This document shows positions 17,953-25,886 of a DNA stretch of 64,000 nucleotides, one piece after another. A model generated the notes under the pieces. It was not told the DNA's origin. It searched no databases and worked only from the letters and a program-made list of their open reading frames with translations. The position numbers were made by a program, and so were the translations under genes. Each line of letters opens with the position of its first letter. Positions within the stretch are counted from its first letter, which is position 1. Origin of the DNA: Robertkochia marina. GTDB taxonomy: Bacteria; Bacteroidota; Bacteroidia; Flavobacteriales; Flavobacteriaceae. The stretch spans positions 930,001 through 994,000 of the forward strand of contig NZ_SSMC01000001.1 of assembly GCF_004799345.1 (NCBI RefSeq), written 5' to 3'.

Positions 17953-18746
17953 GCAGAACGGTTAAAATATCCAACGGTATAACATTGCTACTCCTGGGGT
18001 TATTTTTCCTTACAAGCCTTCCGGTCCCGGCCCAGAATATGGAATTGTTTGAAAAGGGGAATGCGCTCTATAATGCAAAAGACTACCAGGGAGCCCTGGA
18101 GCAGTACCGGAAGATCTCAGATAATGGGGTTCATTCGGCAGAGTTGTACTTTAACATGGGTAATGCTTATTACAAACTTAACCAGATAGCACCAAGTATT
18201 CTTTACTACGAAAAGGCGTTATTACTTGATCCGGACGATAAGGATATTGAAGTCAATCTTTCTTATGCGAGAAATATGACCATTGATGATATTGAAGAAA
18301 TGCCTCAAACAGGGGTCTCAAAACTTGTCAATGGTGTCATTGGTCAATTGAGTTATCAGTCATGGACAAGAGCTGCTATCATAACCATGTTTTTGTTCGT
18401 AGGCTTCTTTATCGCCTACTATTTTGCCTATACCCAAGGACGAAAAAGACTTTTGTTCGCAGTGGGTAGTGCATGGATGTTACTCTCGGTTTTAAGCCTT
18501 CTTTTTGCATTTCAACAGCGAAGGATCGAACGTGAAAATAATCCGGCCATTGTATTTGCCGAAGAGACTACGGTGATGGCCGAACCTAACCTTGGTAGTG
18601 ATGAGGTATTTCGTCTGCATGAGGGTACCAAAGTCTTTATTCTGGATACCATGAGTGACTGGAAAAAGATCCGTCTGGCGGACGGTAAAGTGGGTTGGTT
18701 ACCTGAAGATGAACTTCGCAAGGTTAAAGATTTTATCAAAAAATAA
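17949..18746 (+). CDS. batE: BatE, TPR plus SH3-like domain membrane protein
   Basis: The protein has 265 residues. A signal segment (ending LPVPAQ) leads into two or three TPR units (about 30-105: ALYNAKDYQGALEQYRK, ELYFNMGNAYYKLNQIAPSILYYEKAL). Two membrane helices (about 138-160 and 167-188) and a bacterial SH3 domain (about 200-260, ending KIRLADGKVGWLPEDEL) follow. Bacterial SH3 domains often bind peptidoglycan or peptides. It is the last gene of the Bat operon. No clear terminator follows within the next 50 bp. Confidence 0.9.
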   Translation: MSRTVKISNGITLLLLGLFFLTSLPVPAQNMELFEKGNALYNAKDYQGALEQYRKISDNGVHSAELYFNMGNAYYKLNQIAPSILYYEKALLLDPDDKDIEVNLSYARNMTIDDIEEMPQTGVSKLVNGVIGQLSYQSWTRAAIITMFLFVGFFIAYYFAYTQGRKRLLFAVGSAWMLLSVLSLLFAFQQRRIERENNPAIVFAEETTVMAEPNLGSDEVFRLHEGTKVFILDTMSDWKKIRLADGKVGWLPEDELRKVKDFIKK

Positions 18747-18798
18747 TGCTTTTCTTCACGAATACTTCTATTTTAGCTTGTAAGAAGAAGAAGATTTT

Positions 18799-19107
18799 TT
18801 GAAAACTAAGGAAAGAATATACCTGTTCACCTTCCTTTTTAGTTTTTGCACTTTTATTATCAGTCCCTCTATCCTGGTACTGCTTGAAGAGCACCAGGAT
18901 ATTGCCTATTATTTTAATGTGTCTGAAGAAGAGGAAAGCAAGGAAGAAGGGAAGGAAAATGAGATGAACGAAAGTTTCGTGCTTCATACCCACGAGCTCG
19001 ATATGGTATGCCTGTATACGGAGTATAAGGTATTCTTTCACCTTCAACCCACCGAAGATGAGGTCTTTCTGTCTCCGGTATTACCCCCTCCCGAAATTAT
19101 TTCCTGA
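18799..19107 (+). CDS. Small secreted or membrane-anchored hypothetical protein, TTG start
   Basis: This open frame of 102 residues lies between the Bat operon and the SulP gene. No ATG or GTG is available upstream before the in-frame stop at 18781, so translation would begin at TTG 18799, preceded by a purine-rich AGAAGAAGAAG. It has a basic start, one hydrophobic segment (about 6-28), a very acidic stretch (SEEEESKEEGKENE), two close His in LHTHELD, and a proline-rich end (PVLPPPEII). I recognise no family. It could be a small envelope protein expressed with the transporter. The codon pattern and clean signal segment favour a real gene, but the start is uncertain. Confidence 0.5.
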   Translation: MKTKERIYLFTFLFSFCTFIISPSILVLLEEHQDIAYYFNVSEEEESKEEGKENEMNESFVLHTHELDMVCLYTEYKVFFHLQPTEDEVFLSPVLPPPEIIS

Positions 19108-19190
19108 CCTCAGATACCTTATAAACAAACCAATTTTCATCTATATGTTCTCATCTTTTTGAACTTATAGATAACTCTTAATATACTTTT

Positions 19191-20768
19191 ATGTTTAAGC
19201 ATTTAAAAAATGACCTGCCAGCAAGTTTGGTGGTATTCTTTGTTGCTTTACCCCTATGTCTGGGTATCGCATTAGCCAGTGGAGCTCCACTGTTTTCAGG
19301 ACTAATAGCAGGAATCGTTGGGGGGATGGTAGTAGGTGCCTTAAGTGGTTCCAATCTCGGGGTAAGCGGGCCGGCAGCCGGTCTGGCTGTGATTGTTCTC
19401 AATGCCATAACCGACCTTGGCAGTTGGGAGATTTTTCTTGTAGCCGTTGTACTCGGAGGGGTATTACAGATCCTTCTCGGGGTGATCAAAGCCGGGGTTA
19501 TAGGGTATTATTTTCCTTCCTCGGTAATTAAGGGGATGCTCGCCGGTATCGGGATCATCATATTCCTCAAGCAATTGCCTCACGCTGTTGGGTATGATTC
19601 TGATTATGAAGGCGACATATCTTTTAGGCAGGCTGATGGTGAAAATACCCTTACAGCCCTGGCTAATATGATAGATAATGTTTCGCCAGGAGCCATTACT
19701 GTGACACTCATTTCCCTTTGTATATTGCTGTTGTGGGAACTTGTGCTGACTAAAAAATCAGATATTTTTAAAATTATACCGGGGCCCCTGGTAGCTGTGA
19801 TTGTTGGGGTTATTTACAATTTCCTGATAGCTGCCGATAGTGCCTTTGGCATCTCTGCAGATCATTTGGTTTCTGTACCCGTTCCGGAAAGCGCTTCCGA
19901 CTTTGTTAGTCAGTTTGCCTTTCCTGATTTCAGTGCGATAACCCGTTACGATGTCTGGATCACCGGGATCACCCTGTGTATTGTGGCAAGTTTAGAGACC
20001 TTGTTGTCGGTGGAGGCCACAGATAAACTGGACCCTCAAAAGAGAACAACCCCCACCAACAGAGAATTATTTGCCCAGGGTACAGGGAATATTGTTTCCG
20101 GTCTGATCGGAGGTCTTCCTATCACCCAGGTAATTATTCGAAGTAGTGCCAATGTACAATCAGGAGGTAAAACAAAGATGTCGACCATCATACACGGGTT
20201 TCTCTTACTGACCTCTGTGATCATTATACCTACCTTGTTAAATAAGATCCCGTTGGCTGTATTAGCCGCAGTACTCCTGGTAGTGGGATATAAACTTGCA
20301 AAGCCGTCACTCTTTAAAAGAATGTACAGCCTGGGCCGGGATCAGTTCATTCCCTTTATAGTTACCGTTCTTGGAGTAGCCTTTACCGATCTGCTGTTAG
20401 GTATTGGCCTTGGTTTGGGAATCGGTATTTTGATGATCCTGATCAAAAATTACCAGAATTCGCACTTTTTGCACATTGTGGAGAAAGATGACGGAGTACA
20501 CACGGTTCGGATGACGCTCTCTGAGGAAGTGAGCTTTCTGAATAAGGGAGCTATTTTACGGGAGTTAAATTCACTTCCCGAAAAAACACATCTTGAATTA
20601 GATGTAACGAAGTGTATTCGTCTTAATTATGATATACTGGAGATCCTGGATGAATTTTTATATCGTGCAGGTCCTAAAGAGATCACTATTACCGTGATTT
20701 CAGAAAAAGGGATATTTGAGAATCCCAAAAGCTTTACAAAACTATTTTTAACCTCAAAAGTGGCTTAA
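19191..20768 (+). CDS. SulP-family inorganic anion transporter
   Basis: This 525-residue inner-membrane transporter has about 12-14 helices beginning SLVVFFVALPLCLGIALASG. The SLC26/SulP core signature GSNLGVSGPAAGL follows, then a cytosolic STAS domain (about 430-520). Substrates in the family are sulfate, bicarbonate, chloride or dicarboxylates. A beta-carbonic anhydrase gene begins 35 bp downstream, which favours bicarbonate uptake as in BicA-type systems. That assignment is inference from context. No sulfate-assimilation genes are nearby. Confidence 0.92.
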   Translation: MFKHLKNDLPASLVVFFVALPLCLGIALASGAPLFSGLIAGIVGGMVVGALSGSNLGVSGPAAGLAVIVLNAITDLGSWEIFLVAVVLGGVLQILLGVIKAGVIGYYFPSSVIKGMLAGIGIIIFLKQLPHAVGYDSDYEGDISFRQADGENTLTALANMIDNVSPGAITVTLISLCILLLWELVLTKKSDIFKIIPGPLVAVIVGVIYNFLIAADSAFGISADHLVSVPVPESASDFVSQFAFPDFSAITRYDVWITGITLCIVASLETLLSVEATDKLDPQKRTTPTNRELFAQGTGNIVSGLIGGLPITQVIIRSSANVQSGGKTKMSTIIHGFLLLTSVIIIPTLLNKIPLAVLAAVLLVVGYKLAKPSLFKRMYSLGRDQFIPFIVTVLGVAFTDLLLGIGLGLGIGILMILIKNYQNSHFLHIVEKDDGVHTVRMTLSEEVSFLNKGAILRELNSLPEKTHLELDVTKCIRLNYDILEILDEFLYRAGPKEITITVISEKGIFENPKSFTKLFLTSKVA

Positions 20769-20803
20769 GTACCGGGCCATGTATCATATAAATTAATTTA
20801 GAA

Positions 20804-21430
20804 ATGGATCTTAAAACAATTTTTAGTAATAACGCTTCCTGGATTCAAGGTAAGCTCGATACAGATAAGGACTTCTTTGAAAAACTGGGCAAGGGACAAA
20901 GCCCGGAATTGCTTTACATCGGTTGCTCTGATAGCCGGGTAACAGCTGAAGAGCTTATGGGCTTAGAGCCAGGAGAGGTTTTTGTACACAGAAACATTGC
21001 CAATGTGGTTTCAAATATTGACCTGAACTCCATGTCGGTCATTGAATATGCTGTGAACCACCTGAAGGTAAATCATGTGGTGATCTGCGGCCACACCAGT
21101 TGTGGAGGGGTTAAAGCGGCTATGCAGGCTGCAGACCTAGGGTTGTTGAATCCCTGGCTCCGAAATATCAGAGATGTGTACCGTTTACATAAAGACGAAC
21201 TCAATGCTATTTCTGATGAAAGCAAGCGTTATGATCGCCTGGTGGAACTGAATGTTCAGGAGCAATGTGTAAACCTGATCAAAACGGCTGCCGTACAGAA
21301 AGCCTATAAGGAAAGAGGGTTAAAAGTTCACGGTTGGGTTTTCGACATTCACTCAGGAAAACTGATTGACCTGGAGATCGATTTTGAAGGGATATTGGAA
21401 AATATTATGGAGATCTACGATCTTGGATAA
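20804..21430 (+). CDS. Beta-class carbonic anhydrase
   Basis: This 208-residue zinc enzyme interconverts CO2 and bicarbonate. The zinc ligands C41, H97 and C100 and the catalytic dyad D43/R45 (CSDSR, then GHTSCGG) are all present, and the length is normal for beta-type enzymes. It is cytosolic and probably co-transcribed with the SulP transporter just upstream; the operon ends in a clear terminator. The pair could supply bicarbonate for carboxylation reactions at low CO2 or balance pH. Confidence 0.95.
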   Translation: MDLKTIFSNNASWIQGKLDTDKDFFEKLGKGQSPELLYIGCSDSRVTAEELMGLEPGEVFVHRNIANVVSNIDLNSMSVIEYAVNHLKVNHVVICGHTSCGGVKAAMQAADLGLLNPWLRNIRDVYRLHKDELNAISDESKRYDRLVELNVQEQCVNLIKTAAVQKAYKERGLKVHGWVFDIHSGKLIDLEIDFEGILENIMEIYDLG

Positions 21431-21434
21431 ATAA

Positions 21435-21460
21435 AAAGCCTCTTCACAGAGGCTTTTTTT
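21435..21460 (+). terminator. Intrinsic terminator after the carbonic anhydrase gene
   Basis: An 8-bp AAGCCTCT/AGAGGCTT stem with a 4-nt loop is followed by seven or more T, with an A-run on the left. It may also stop minus-strand transcription of the cvpA-like gene. Confidence 0.9.
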
Positions 21461-21486
21461 ATGGTGTAGCACTATCCAATACCTGC

Positions 21487-22011
21487 TTACAGGTTTTCTT
21501 CCTGCTCCCGGAGTTCTCCCAATTCTGTGTCGTCTTTTAAGATCATTTGAAAGACAAAATTGCCCAGGTCTTTCACAGGGGAATAGAGTACTGAAGATTC
21601 TGTGCTTTCTTCGTTAATGACAGGAATGGATACGTTGAGTCTTGAGGTAAATATGAGTAAACCTCCAACGATCACGATAAATTTCAGCGCTCCAAAAACA
21701 CTTCCCATAAGTTTGTTAAGCAAACCAAGAGCAGCGATGTCGGCCAGCTTGGTTAATAATTTCCCGATAAGGGAAACGGCTAAAAGAATCACGATAAAGG
21801 TAATGGCAAAAGCGGCGAGATTGATATAATCTTCATTCCAGTCAAGGCGTTGCGATAAGTAAATACCTGCGATATAAGAGAAATGAATGGCCCCGAAAAC
21901 GCCCGCGATCAGGGCAACCAGCGATGCAACCTCAACGAATAATCCGTTGATAAATCCTTTGATCAGCCCATAGAGAATAAGGGCACCAAGAATAATATCG
22001 ATAAAATTCAT
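21487..22011 (-). CDS. CvpA-family membrane protein
   Basis: This 174-residue protein has four predicted helices and the CvpA opening (NFIDIILGALILYGLIKGFINGLFVEV), including the conserved Gly-rich first helix. CvpA was named for colicin V production in E. coli but is widespread and connected with envelope homeostasis. The C-terminal 40 residues are polar and acidic. It is divergent from the small conserved gene at 22074, with facing promoter-like elements in the 62-bp gap. Confidence 0.85.
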   Translation of the reverse strand: MNFIDIILGALILYGLIKGFINGLFVEVASLVALIAGVFGAIHFSYIAGIYLSQRLDWNEDYINLAAFAITFIVILLAVSLIGKLLTKLADIAALGLLNKLMGSVFGALKFIVIVGGLLIFTSRLNVSIPVINEESTESSVLYSPVKDLGNFVFQMILKDDTELGELREQEENL

Positions 22012-22028
22012 GATAGCAGGTATTTAAG

Positions 22029-22062
22029 CAAATATATGATTTGAAGTTCTTATTTTTGCAAA
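22029..22062 (-). promoter_or_regulatory. Minus-strand promoter for the cvpA-like gene
   Basis: Read on the minus strand, TTTG (22062-22059) is followed after 22 bp by TATATTTG (22036-22029), matching the Bacteroidetes -33/-7 pair with slightly long spacing. The start codon is 18 bp further on. Confidence 0.5.
22051..22058 (+). promoter_or_regulatory. TAnnTTTG -7 element for the gene at 22074
   Basis: TATTTTTG lies 15 bp before the ATG at 22074, within the divergent cvpA promoter region. No good upstream box was found. Confidence 0.35.
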
Positions 22063-22073
22063 AAAAGATTGTT

Positions 22074-22430
22074 ATGGCTCGCGATGCGGAACTTAAGCTC
22101 AGATGGGATACCCTTGTCCGGAAATTATCAGATCGGTTCGCCGATGGCGATGAACTCGATCTGGATTCTGTGATCTACCTGGTAGGTGTTCAGGAGCTCG
22201 GTCAGTTGCACCGTCGTTTTAAAAAGGACGAAAAGGTCAACCTGATGCATATCGCAATTTGCCGTTTACTGGAACCTTACGGATATTACGAATTCGATTT
22301 TTTTGATGACGATGGCTGGCCGCATTACCGGTTTAAAGAAGAATTGCCTGTTCTTAAGCCCGGCGAGCAAAGTGTCTTGATGAAGGAAGCAATTGTAAAC
22401 TACTTCCTGGAAATGGAGTTTATAGAGTAA
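22074..22430 (+). CDS. Conserved small acidic hypothetical protein
   Basis: Starting at ATG 22074 gives a 118-residue soluble protein. The upstream ATG at 22041 would overlap the promoter elements and is rejected. It is rich in charged residues and ends with aromatic and acidic motifs (YGYYEFDFFDDDGWPHYRF). I know such proteins as conserved in flavobacteria beside pheS or cvpA but know of no function. No catalytic motif is visible. It is followed after 13 bp by the ceramidase-like gene. Confidence 0.75.
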   Translation: MARDAELKLRWDTLVRKLSDRFADGDELDLDSVIYLVGVQELGQLHRRFKKDEKVNLMHIAICRLLEPYGYYEFDFFDDDGWPHYRFKEELPVLKPGEQSVLMKEAIVNYFLEMEFIE

Positions 22431-22443
22431 AAAATTAACGCTC

Positions 22444-23127
22444 ATGGTTATTCAGCATTTCCCAAATGATACCGGACCTATCTATGCTGAAACCTTAGCG
22501 GGAAGATTTCCCGTAGAACCTTTTAACACCCTCAGTAACCTGGTGTTTTTCTTTATCCTGGTGTACTGGAGTGTCAAGGTATATAAAAATCCAAAGGAGA
22601 ACCGTTTTCTTTCCCTGGCATTACCCGTTCTTGGGGTGGGCTGGATAGGAGGAACCTTGTATCATGCTACCCGTAGTCATGAGATCTGGCTGCTGATGGA
22701 CTGGGTGCCCATATTGCTGTTGTGCTTTGCAGCGGTGCTGTATTTCATTTTTAAATTAATACGTCCGGCAGCCTATCGTCTGGCATTGCTGACGATCATA
22801 ATTGGAATCTCTGTAGGGCTCAGATGGCTTCCGGTTCCTAAAGGCTATGTGCTGACCATAGATTATGTGATCTCTGCGCTGACCGTTCTTATTCCCATCT
22901 TCCTCTATCTCAGAGCTACTAAATGGGTACATGGGAGTTGGGTTATTGCGGCTGTTTTGTGTTTTGGTGTTGCCATAGTTTTCAGGTACCTGGACGGAAG
23001 ACAGGAGGTGTTGCCCTTTGGTACCCACTGGCTGTGGCATATCTTTGGCGGGGTCTCCGTATTCTTCATGTTTAAATACATTTATGAAGACAAACAACTT
23101 TCTCTGAATAAGATCTCAGCACCCTGA
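22444..23127 (+). CDS. Ceramidase-like CREST-superfamily membrane hydrolase
   Basis: This 227-residue protein has about seven membrane helices. Its pattern fits the CREST superfamily that includes alkaline ceramidases: an early FNTLSNLVFF helix with the conserved Asn/Ser, H74 in TLYHATRSH, D86 in MDWVP, and a final HWLWH motif (H195, H199) in helix 7. Together these can form the membrane-embedded zinc site. The usual Ser four residues before the first His is Gly here. Bacteroidota make sphingolipids or sulfonolipids, so a ceramide-like substrate is reasonable but unproven. It sits between a small conserved gene and pheS on the same strand. Confidence 0.7.
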   Translation: MVIQHFPNDTGPIYAETLAGRFPVEPFNTLSNLVFFFILVYWSVKVYKNPKENRFLSLALPVLGVGWIGGTLYHATRSHEIWLLMDWVPILLLCFAAVLYFIFKLIRPAAYRLALLTIIIGISVGLRWLPVPKGYVLTIDYVISALTVLIPIFLYLRATKWVHGSWVIAAVLCFGVAIVFRYLDGRQEVLPFGTHWLWHIFGGVSVFFMFKYIYEDKQLSLNKISAP

Positions 23128-23147
23128 AGTATATACCAGAATTATTT

Positions 23148-23155
23148 TAAATTTG
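23148..23155 (+). promoter_or_regulatory. TAnnTTTG -7 element before pheS
   Basis: TAAATTTG lies 21 bp before the pheS ATG at 23177. The upstream box is not clear. Confidence 0.35.
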
Positions 23156-23176
23156 CCCATCCAAAGATCGAACGAT

Positions 23177-24196
23177 ATGATAGATACCATTAAGGATCAT
23201 TTGTCTCAGGTAGAGGCATTTTCTGCCGACAACCTGAAGGATATAGAAGCTTTCAGAATTAAGTACTTAGGTAAAAAAGGCCTCTTGAATGAGTTTTTTG
23301 CTGCGTTCAAGGATGTTCCCGGTGAGCAGAAGAAAGAATACGGGCAATCCATCAATCAACTCAAGAATGCTGCCCTTGAGAAAGTAAATGCCTTAAAGGA
23401 ACAATTGGAAGAGAGCCGCTCTGAGGCGTCGGTCTATGGTGATCTTACCCGTCCGGGTACGCCAATGGAGATAGGAGCAAGACATCCAATTTCTATTGTA
23501 AAAAATCAAATCGTTGATATCTTTTCGCGTATTGGATTTAATGTATCTGAAGGTCCGGAAATGGAAGATGACTGGCATAATTTTACGGCCCTGAACCTTC
23601 CTGAATACCATCCGGCAAGAGACATGCAGGATACTTTTTTCATTCAGACAGATCCGGACATTCTACTGAGAACGCATACCTCTTCAGTACAGGTTCGATA
23701 TATGGAAAATAACAAGCCGCCTATCAGAACAATTTCTCCAGGTAGGGTGTACCGGAATGAAGCCATCTCTGCAAGGTCACATTGCTTCTTTCATCAGGTG
23801 GAAGGACTTTATATTGATAAGAATGTTTCTTTCGCAGATCTCAAACAAACCCTTCAATATTTTACCACAGAGATGTTCGGTAAGTCTAAGATAAGACTCA
23901 GACCTTCTTATTTCCCATTTACCGAGCCAAGTGCTGAGGTAGATGTGTACTGGGGCCTTGAAACAGAAACGGATTACCGTATGACCAAAGGTACCGGTTG
24001 GCTTGAGATCATGGGTTGCGGTATGGTAGATCCAAATGTACTTGAAAATTGTGGTATAGACTCTAAAGAGTATTCGGGTTTTGCCTTTGGAATGGGTATT
24101 GACAGGATCGCCTTGTTACTGCATCAGATCTCTGATATACGTATGTTAAGTGAAAATGATGTGCGTTTCCTGGAACAGTTTAAGACCGTATTGTAA
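23177..24196 (+). CDS. pheS: Phenylalanyl-tRNA synthetase alpha subunit
   Basis: The ATG at 23177 yields the standard 339-residue class II alpha subunit; an in-frame ATG eight codons upstream is not needed. An N-terminal coiled coil binds tRNA (AFRIKYLGKKGLLNEFF). The catalytic core shows motif 2 (RVYRNEAISARSHCFFHQVEGL) and motif 3 (GFAFGMGIDRIALLLH). It charges tRNA-Phe as an alpha2-beta2 enzyme with PheT, which is not in this window. A small conserved gene follows 23 bp downstream. Confidence 0.97.
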   Translation: MIDTIKDHLSQVEAFSADNLKDIEAFRIKYLGKKGLLNEFFAAFKDVPGEQKKEYGQSINQLKNAALEKVNALKEQLEESRSEASVYGDLTRPGTPMEIGARHPISIVKNQIVDIFSRIGFNVSEGPEMEDDWHNFTALNLPEYHPARDMQDTFFIQTDPDILLRTHTSSVQVRYMENNKPPIRTISPGRVYRNEAISARSHCFFHQVEGLYIDKNVSFADLKQTLQYFTTEMFGKSKIRLRPSYFPFTEPSAEVDVYWGLETETDYRMTKGTGWLEIMGCGMVDPNVLENCGIDSKEYSGFAFGMGIDRIALLLHQISDIRMLSENDVRFLEQFKTVL

Positions 24197-24219
24197 GCAA
24201 CACGAGACCGGGATCAGTT

Positions 24220-24618
24220 ATGAGAAAAGATATTGAAATACCCAAAGCAGAAGGAGTCAGATTATTGGCAGTGCAGGAATTTCATGAAGAGCTTGGAGAA
24301 ATGGTCTGGAATATCTACTTATACAATGCAGGTAGTCGGGTAATGGATACTGTCATGGTGGTTTTAAGAGGGTCTTCTGAAGACCGTGAAACCTCGGTGA
24401 TGAGAAAATCACTGAGTCGCCTGGAACCGGGATCATATGCTCGTTTAGAAATTCTTCGTGAAGAATTGCTGGCTTTTAAAAATGAATATCTGATCACCTA
24501 TTTTGATCAGGAAAAAATGTTCGAGAAGAACTTTACCCTGGCTCCCGGTACTATCAAAGAAGACCGTATAAAGCCCATAGAGGAGGCCGGTTTATCAGGG
24601 ATCGTATTTGACAGTTAA
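24220..24618 (+). CDS. Conserved hypothetical protein downstream of pheS
   Basis: This 132-residue soluble protein lacks a signal peptide or known motif. The central part (EEMVWNIYLYNAG-like strand, then MVVLRGSSEDRETS) suggests a small beta-sandwich. Similar flavobacterial proteins sit beside pheS and are sometimes mislabelled as a synthetase subunit because of that position. The function is unknown. It is likely co-transcribed with pheS and ends just before a strong terminator. Confidence 0.72.
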   Translation: MRKDIEIPKAEGVRLLAVQEFHEELGEMVWNIYLYNAGSRVMDTVMVVLRGSSEDRETSVMRKSLSRLEPGSYARLEILREELLAFKNEYLITYFDQEKMFEKNFTLAPGTIKEDRIKPIEEAGLSGIVFDS

Positions 24619-24654
24619 AGGGCTGGAACTCTACATATTAAGAATTGTATTTAT

Positions 24655-24694
24655 AAGGCTAAAATATTGATTATCAATATTTTAGCCTTATTTT
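24655..24694 (+). terminator. Long perfect-stem intrinsic terminator
   Basis: A perfect 16-bp inverted repeat (24655-24670 and 24674-24689; arms AAGGCTAAAATATTGA and its complement) with a TTA loop is followed by ATTTTT. It closes the pheS unit and separates it from the efflux operon. Confidence 0.88.
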
Positions 24695-24755
24695 TAGAAG
24701 AACAAATAAGCAATCGCCGCAAATCTTGTTTTCGTTTTTTGAACCAAAATTCAAG

Positions 24756-25877
24756 ATGAAGTATATGCGGTTTTTCTTTATTCTACTGTTTTCCATTGTT
24801 TTATTGGGTTGTAAGGATAAGGGTTCGGAAGGAGCTCAGGAAACTTCGGGGCCACCTCCCATTAAAGTGCTCGAAGTAAAAAAGGGCAGTATTACCGGAT
24901 ACCAAAATTTTCCTACAAGTATTCAGGGAATCATAAGCAGTAAGGTCAGGGCCAAGGTTTCAGGGTATATCCAGGAAGTATTGGTGGATGAAGGTGAGCG
25001 GGTGGTTCAGGGACAGCCGATGTTTCGTCTGGAAACAGAAACCCTCGATGAAGATGCTCAGGCAGCCCGGGCTTCGGTCAATGCCGCCCAGGTAGAAGTT
25101 GATAAACTCATCCCTCTGGTGGAACAAAATATTATCAGCGCTGTACAGCTTGAAACAGCGCGGGCCAACCTGGCCAGGGCAAAAAGCAACTACAACAGCA
25201 TCAGCGCCAAGATCGGATATGCCACGGTAAAAAGCCCGGTAAACGGTTTTGTGGGGTCAATTCCCTATCGTGAAGGAACCCTGGTAAGTCCTAATGACCC
25301 CAGGCCTCTAACCACGGTGAGCAATATTGAACGAGTATTCGCTTTCTTTTCTATGAATGAGACCCAATACCTCGATTTTTTACAGGAGTCTGAAGGAACT
25401 ACCATAGAAGAAAAGATTAGAAATTTCCCGCCTGTCTTACTGCAGCTGGCCAATGGATCTGTGTATGGTATGGAAGGGAAGATCGAAACCGTTTCCGGGC
25501 AGATCAATCCGGAATCGGGTACCGTTAGTTTTCGTGCGGTTTTTGACAATCCGGACATGCTTCTCAGTGATGGTAACAGTGGGACGATCAAGGTTCCCGC
25601 AGTATATGATGATCATCTTCTGGTTCCCGAACGTTCTGTTTACGACCTTCAGGGAGAGATCTTTGCCTACAGGGTAAGAGATGATAATACTGTAGAAGGG
25701 GTGAAGCTGGAATATATAGATAATGTGGACGCCCAATATGTTGTGACAGGAGGGCTTCAACCCGGAGACATGATCGTTGCTATTGGTCCGGGAAAACTTC
25801 GGCCCAGCCAGAAAATAGATCCGCAGCCCGTTCCTTATGACAGTGTAGCGAAGCCCATAGAATCGATATTTAAATAG
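24756..25877 (+). CDS. RND efflux periplasmic adaptor (membrane fusion protein), lipoprotein
   Basis: ATG 24756 gives 373 residues with a lipobox (SIVLLGC). It has the adaptor architecture: a biotinyl-lipoyl half-motif (SKVRAKVSGYIQEVLVDEGERVVQGQPMFRLE), a short helical hairpin (about 95-150), the second lipoyl half (GYATVKSPVNGFVGSI) and beta-barrel/membrane-proximal domains. It is the first gene of a three-gene operon whose products span inner membrane, periplasm and outer membrane. It is probably of the AcrA/MexA type exporting hydrophobic drugs. No adjacent regulator gene is visible. Confidence 0.94.
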   Translation: MKYMRFFFILLFSIVLLGCKDKGSEGAQETSGPPPIKVLEVKKGSITGYQNFPTSIQGIISSKVRAKVSGYIQEVLVDEGERVVQGQPMFRLETETLDEDAQAARASVNAAQVEVDKLIPLVEQNIISAVQLETARANLARAKSNYNSISAKIGYATVKSPVNGFVGSIPYREGTLVSPNDPRPLTTVSNIERVFAFFSMNETQYLDFLQESEGTTIEEKIRNFPPVLLQLANGSVYGMEGKIETVSGQINPESGTVSFRAVFDNPDMLLSDGNSGTIKVPAVYDDHLLVPERSVYDLQGEIFAYRVRDDNTVEGVKLEYIDNVDAQYVVTGGLQPGDMIVAIGPGKLRPSQKIDPQPVPYDSVAKPIESIFK

Positions 25878-25886
25878 ATCAACCCT

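Noticed and set aside
24655-24689. Perfect 16-bp inverted repeat as an operator or insertion-sequence end
   Set aside because: The T-rich stretch after it and the position after the pheS unit fit an intrinsic terminator; no transposase or target duplication is near.
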